Below, piece by piece: positions 63,674 to 64,000 of a stretch of 64,000 nucleotides of DNA; positions within the stretch are counted from its first letter, which is position 1; the number at the start of each line of letters is the position of its first letter. The stretch covers positions 1 to 64,000 of the forward strand of contig JAFGTS010000043.1 of NCBI GenBank assembly GCA_016933965.1, read 5' to 3'. The notes under the pieces are model-generated. The model had not been told where the DNA came from. It worked only from the letters and a program-made list of their open reading frames with translations, and made no database searches. Made by a program: the position numbers and the translations under genes. Origin of the DNA: Deltaproteobacteria bacterium. Its GTDB lineage: Bacteria; Desulfobacterota; Syntrophia; Syntrophales; UBA2210.

Positions 63674-64000
63674 TCAAGAGTTCACTTCGCCGTCCGGGAA
63701 TACATAATCCTTGGGGTATTCAATGAGCTCGAACATGACCCCCGAAAATGCCTTGGGGTGAACGAAGGCAAATTTCCCCCCCAGCAGGTCAAGGGGGGTC
63801 TCGTTTATCAGGCGGCAGCCCTGTTCTTTCAGCGCAAGGAGACGCCCGGCAAGGTCGTCGACGGCAAAGGCGACATGGTGCAGTCCCTCGCCGCGGCTGT
63901 CGATGAACCGGGCGATGAGGCCGTTTTCATCGGTAGGTTCCATGAGCTCAAAATCCACGTTGCCGAGCTTCACCATTCGAAAGCGCATCCCGAACAGGGG
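63674..64000 (-). CDS. VOC-fold methylmalonyl-CoA epimerase-like protein, truncated by window end
   Basis: The C-terminal 109 residues or so of a VOC protein. The frame stays open to base 64000, so the start lies outside. FELMEPTDENGLIARFI, then GLHHVAFAVDDL and FELIEYP carry the metal-site pattern of methylmalonyl-CoA epimerase. It is probably the first visible gene of the acyl-CoA gene run on this strand. Confidence 0.82.
   Translation of the reverse strand, partial: PLFGMRFRMVKLGNVDFELMEPTDENGLIARFIDSRGEGLHHVAFAVDDLAGRLLALKEQGCRLINETPLDLLGGKFAFVHPKAFSGVMFELIEYPKDYVFPDGEVNS

Overview
The window reads as a chromosomal segment of a strictly anaerobic, GC-rich bacterium, most likely a Desulfobacterota (former Deltaproteobacteria) sulfate reducer or syntroph. 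The basis is the gene content: heterodisulfide-reductase-like HdrC/HdrB beside a molybdopterin formate dehydrogenase, cysteine-rich ferredoxin proteins, 4-hydroxybutyryl-CoA dehydratase, acyl-CoA dehydrogenase and thiolase-fold genes, sigma-54 control and a Liv-type transporter. Genes are dense on both strands. I see no rRNA, tRNA, CRISPR array, insertion sequence or prophage.

Layout. 0.1-7.8 kb (+): MarR regulator, Cys-rich ferredoxin protein, secreted lipase-like hydrolase, threonine synthase, DUF3795 protein, then hdrC-hdrB-fdhA. 8.0-12.7 kb: S41 lipoprotein protease, VOC protein, lipoprotein, TerC, metallo-beta-lactamase-fold hydrolase. 12.7-18.0 kb (+): an mrfA-mrfB DNA-repair pair behind a near-consensus sigma-70 promoter, a second Cys-rich ferredoxin protein and a small membrane protein. 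18.1-28.0 kb (-): DegP-like protease, then a tightly packed run purD-purH-purE-tsaC-malic enzyme-BON lipoprotein-response regulator-histidine kinase. 28.4-43.2 kb (+): a sigma-54 activator, then genes for 4-aminobutyrate/4-hydroxybutyrate catabolism (abfD, a small CGGC protein, abfT, 4-hydroxybutyrate dehydrogenase, gabT), a livKHMGF transporter and gdhA. 43.4-50.4 kb: citrate synthase, small proteins, pyridoxal kinase, a metB-like enzyme, an acetyltransferase and gltX. 50.4-54 kb: a sigma-54-type promoter region and a multi-pass transporter, a NERD protein and a membrane protein. 54-59 kb: trpB2 behind a tryptophan attenuator, rarA, a cyclase and a lipoprotein. 59.2-64.0 kb (-): DUF35 protein, two thiolase-fold proteins without the usual catalytic residues, MaoC hydratase, acyl-CoA dehydrogenase and a VOC epimerase cut by the window end.

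How the genes fit together. GabT turns GABA into succinic semialdehyde, the Fe-alcohol dehydrogenase reduces it to 4-hydroxybutyrate, AbfT makes the CoA ester and AbfD dehydrates it to crotonyl-CoA. Gdh can recycle the amino acceptor. The main discovery candidate is regulatory. Three copies of a 16-bp dyad, GATGC-N6-GCATC, lie 98 and 81 bp apart upstream of a -24/-12 element before abfD. Nearly the same array, with 96- and 81-bp spacings and a similar distance to its own -24/-12 element, precedes a transporter gene 20 kb away. This suggests one sigma-54 activator, probably the one encoded at 28.45 kb, controls both. The second candidate is a classical attenuator before trpB2: a 16-codon leader peptide with three consecutive Trp codons, then two hairpins, the second ending in seven T. 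The third is the pair of thiolase-fold proteins beside a DUF35 protein, an arrangement known from retro-aldolases.

Intergenic DNA carries dispersed AATCC-rich microsatellites at four loci and CCTCCCTTT palindromes next to two of them.
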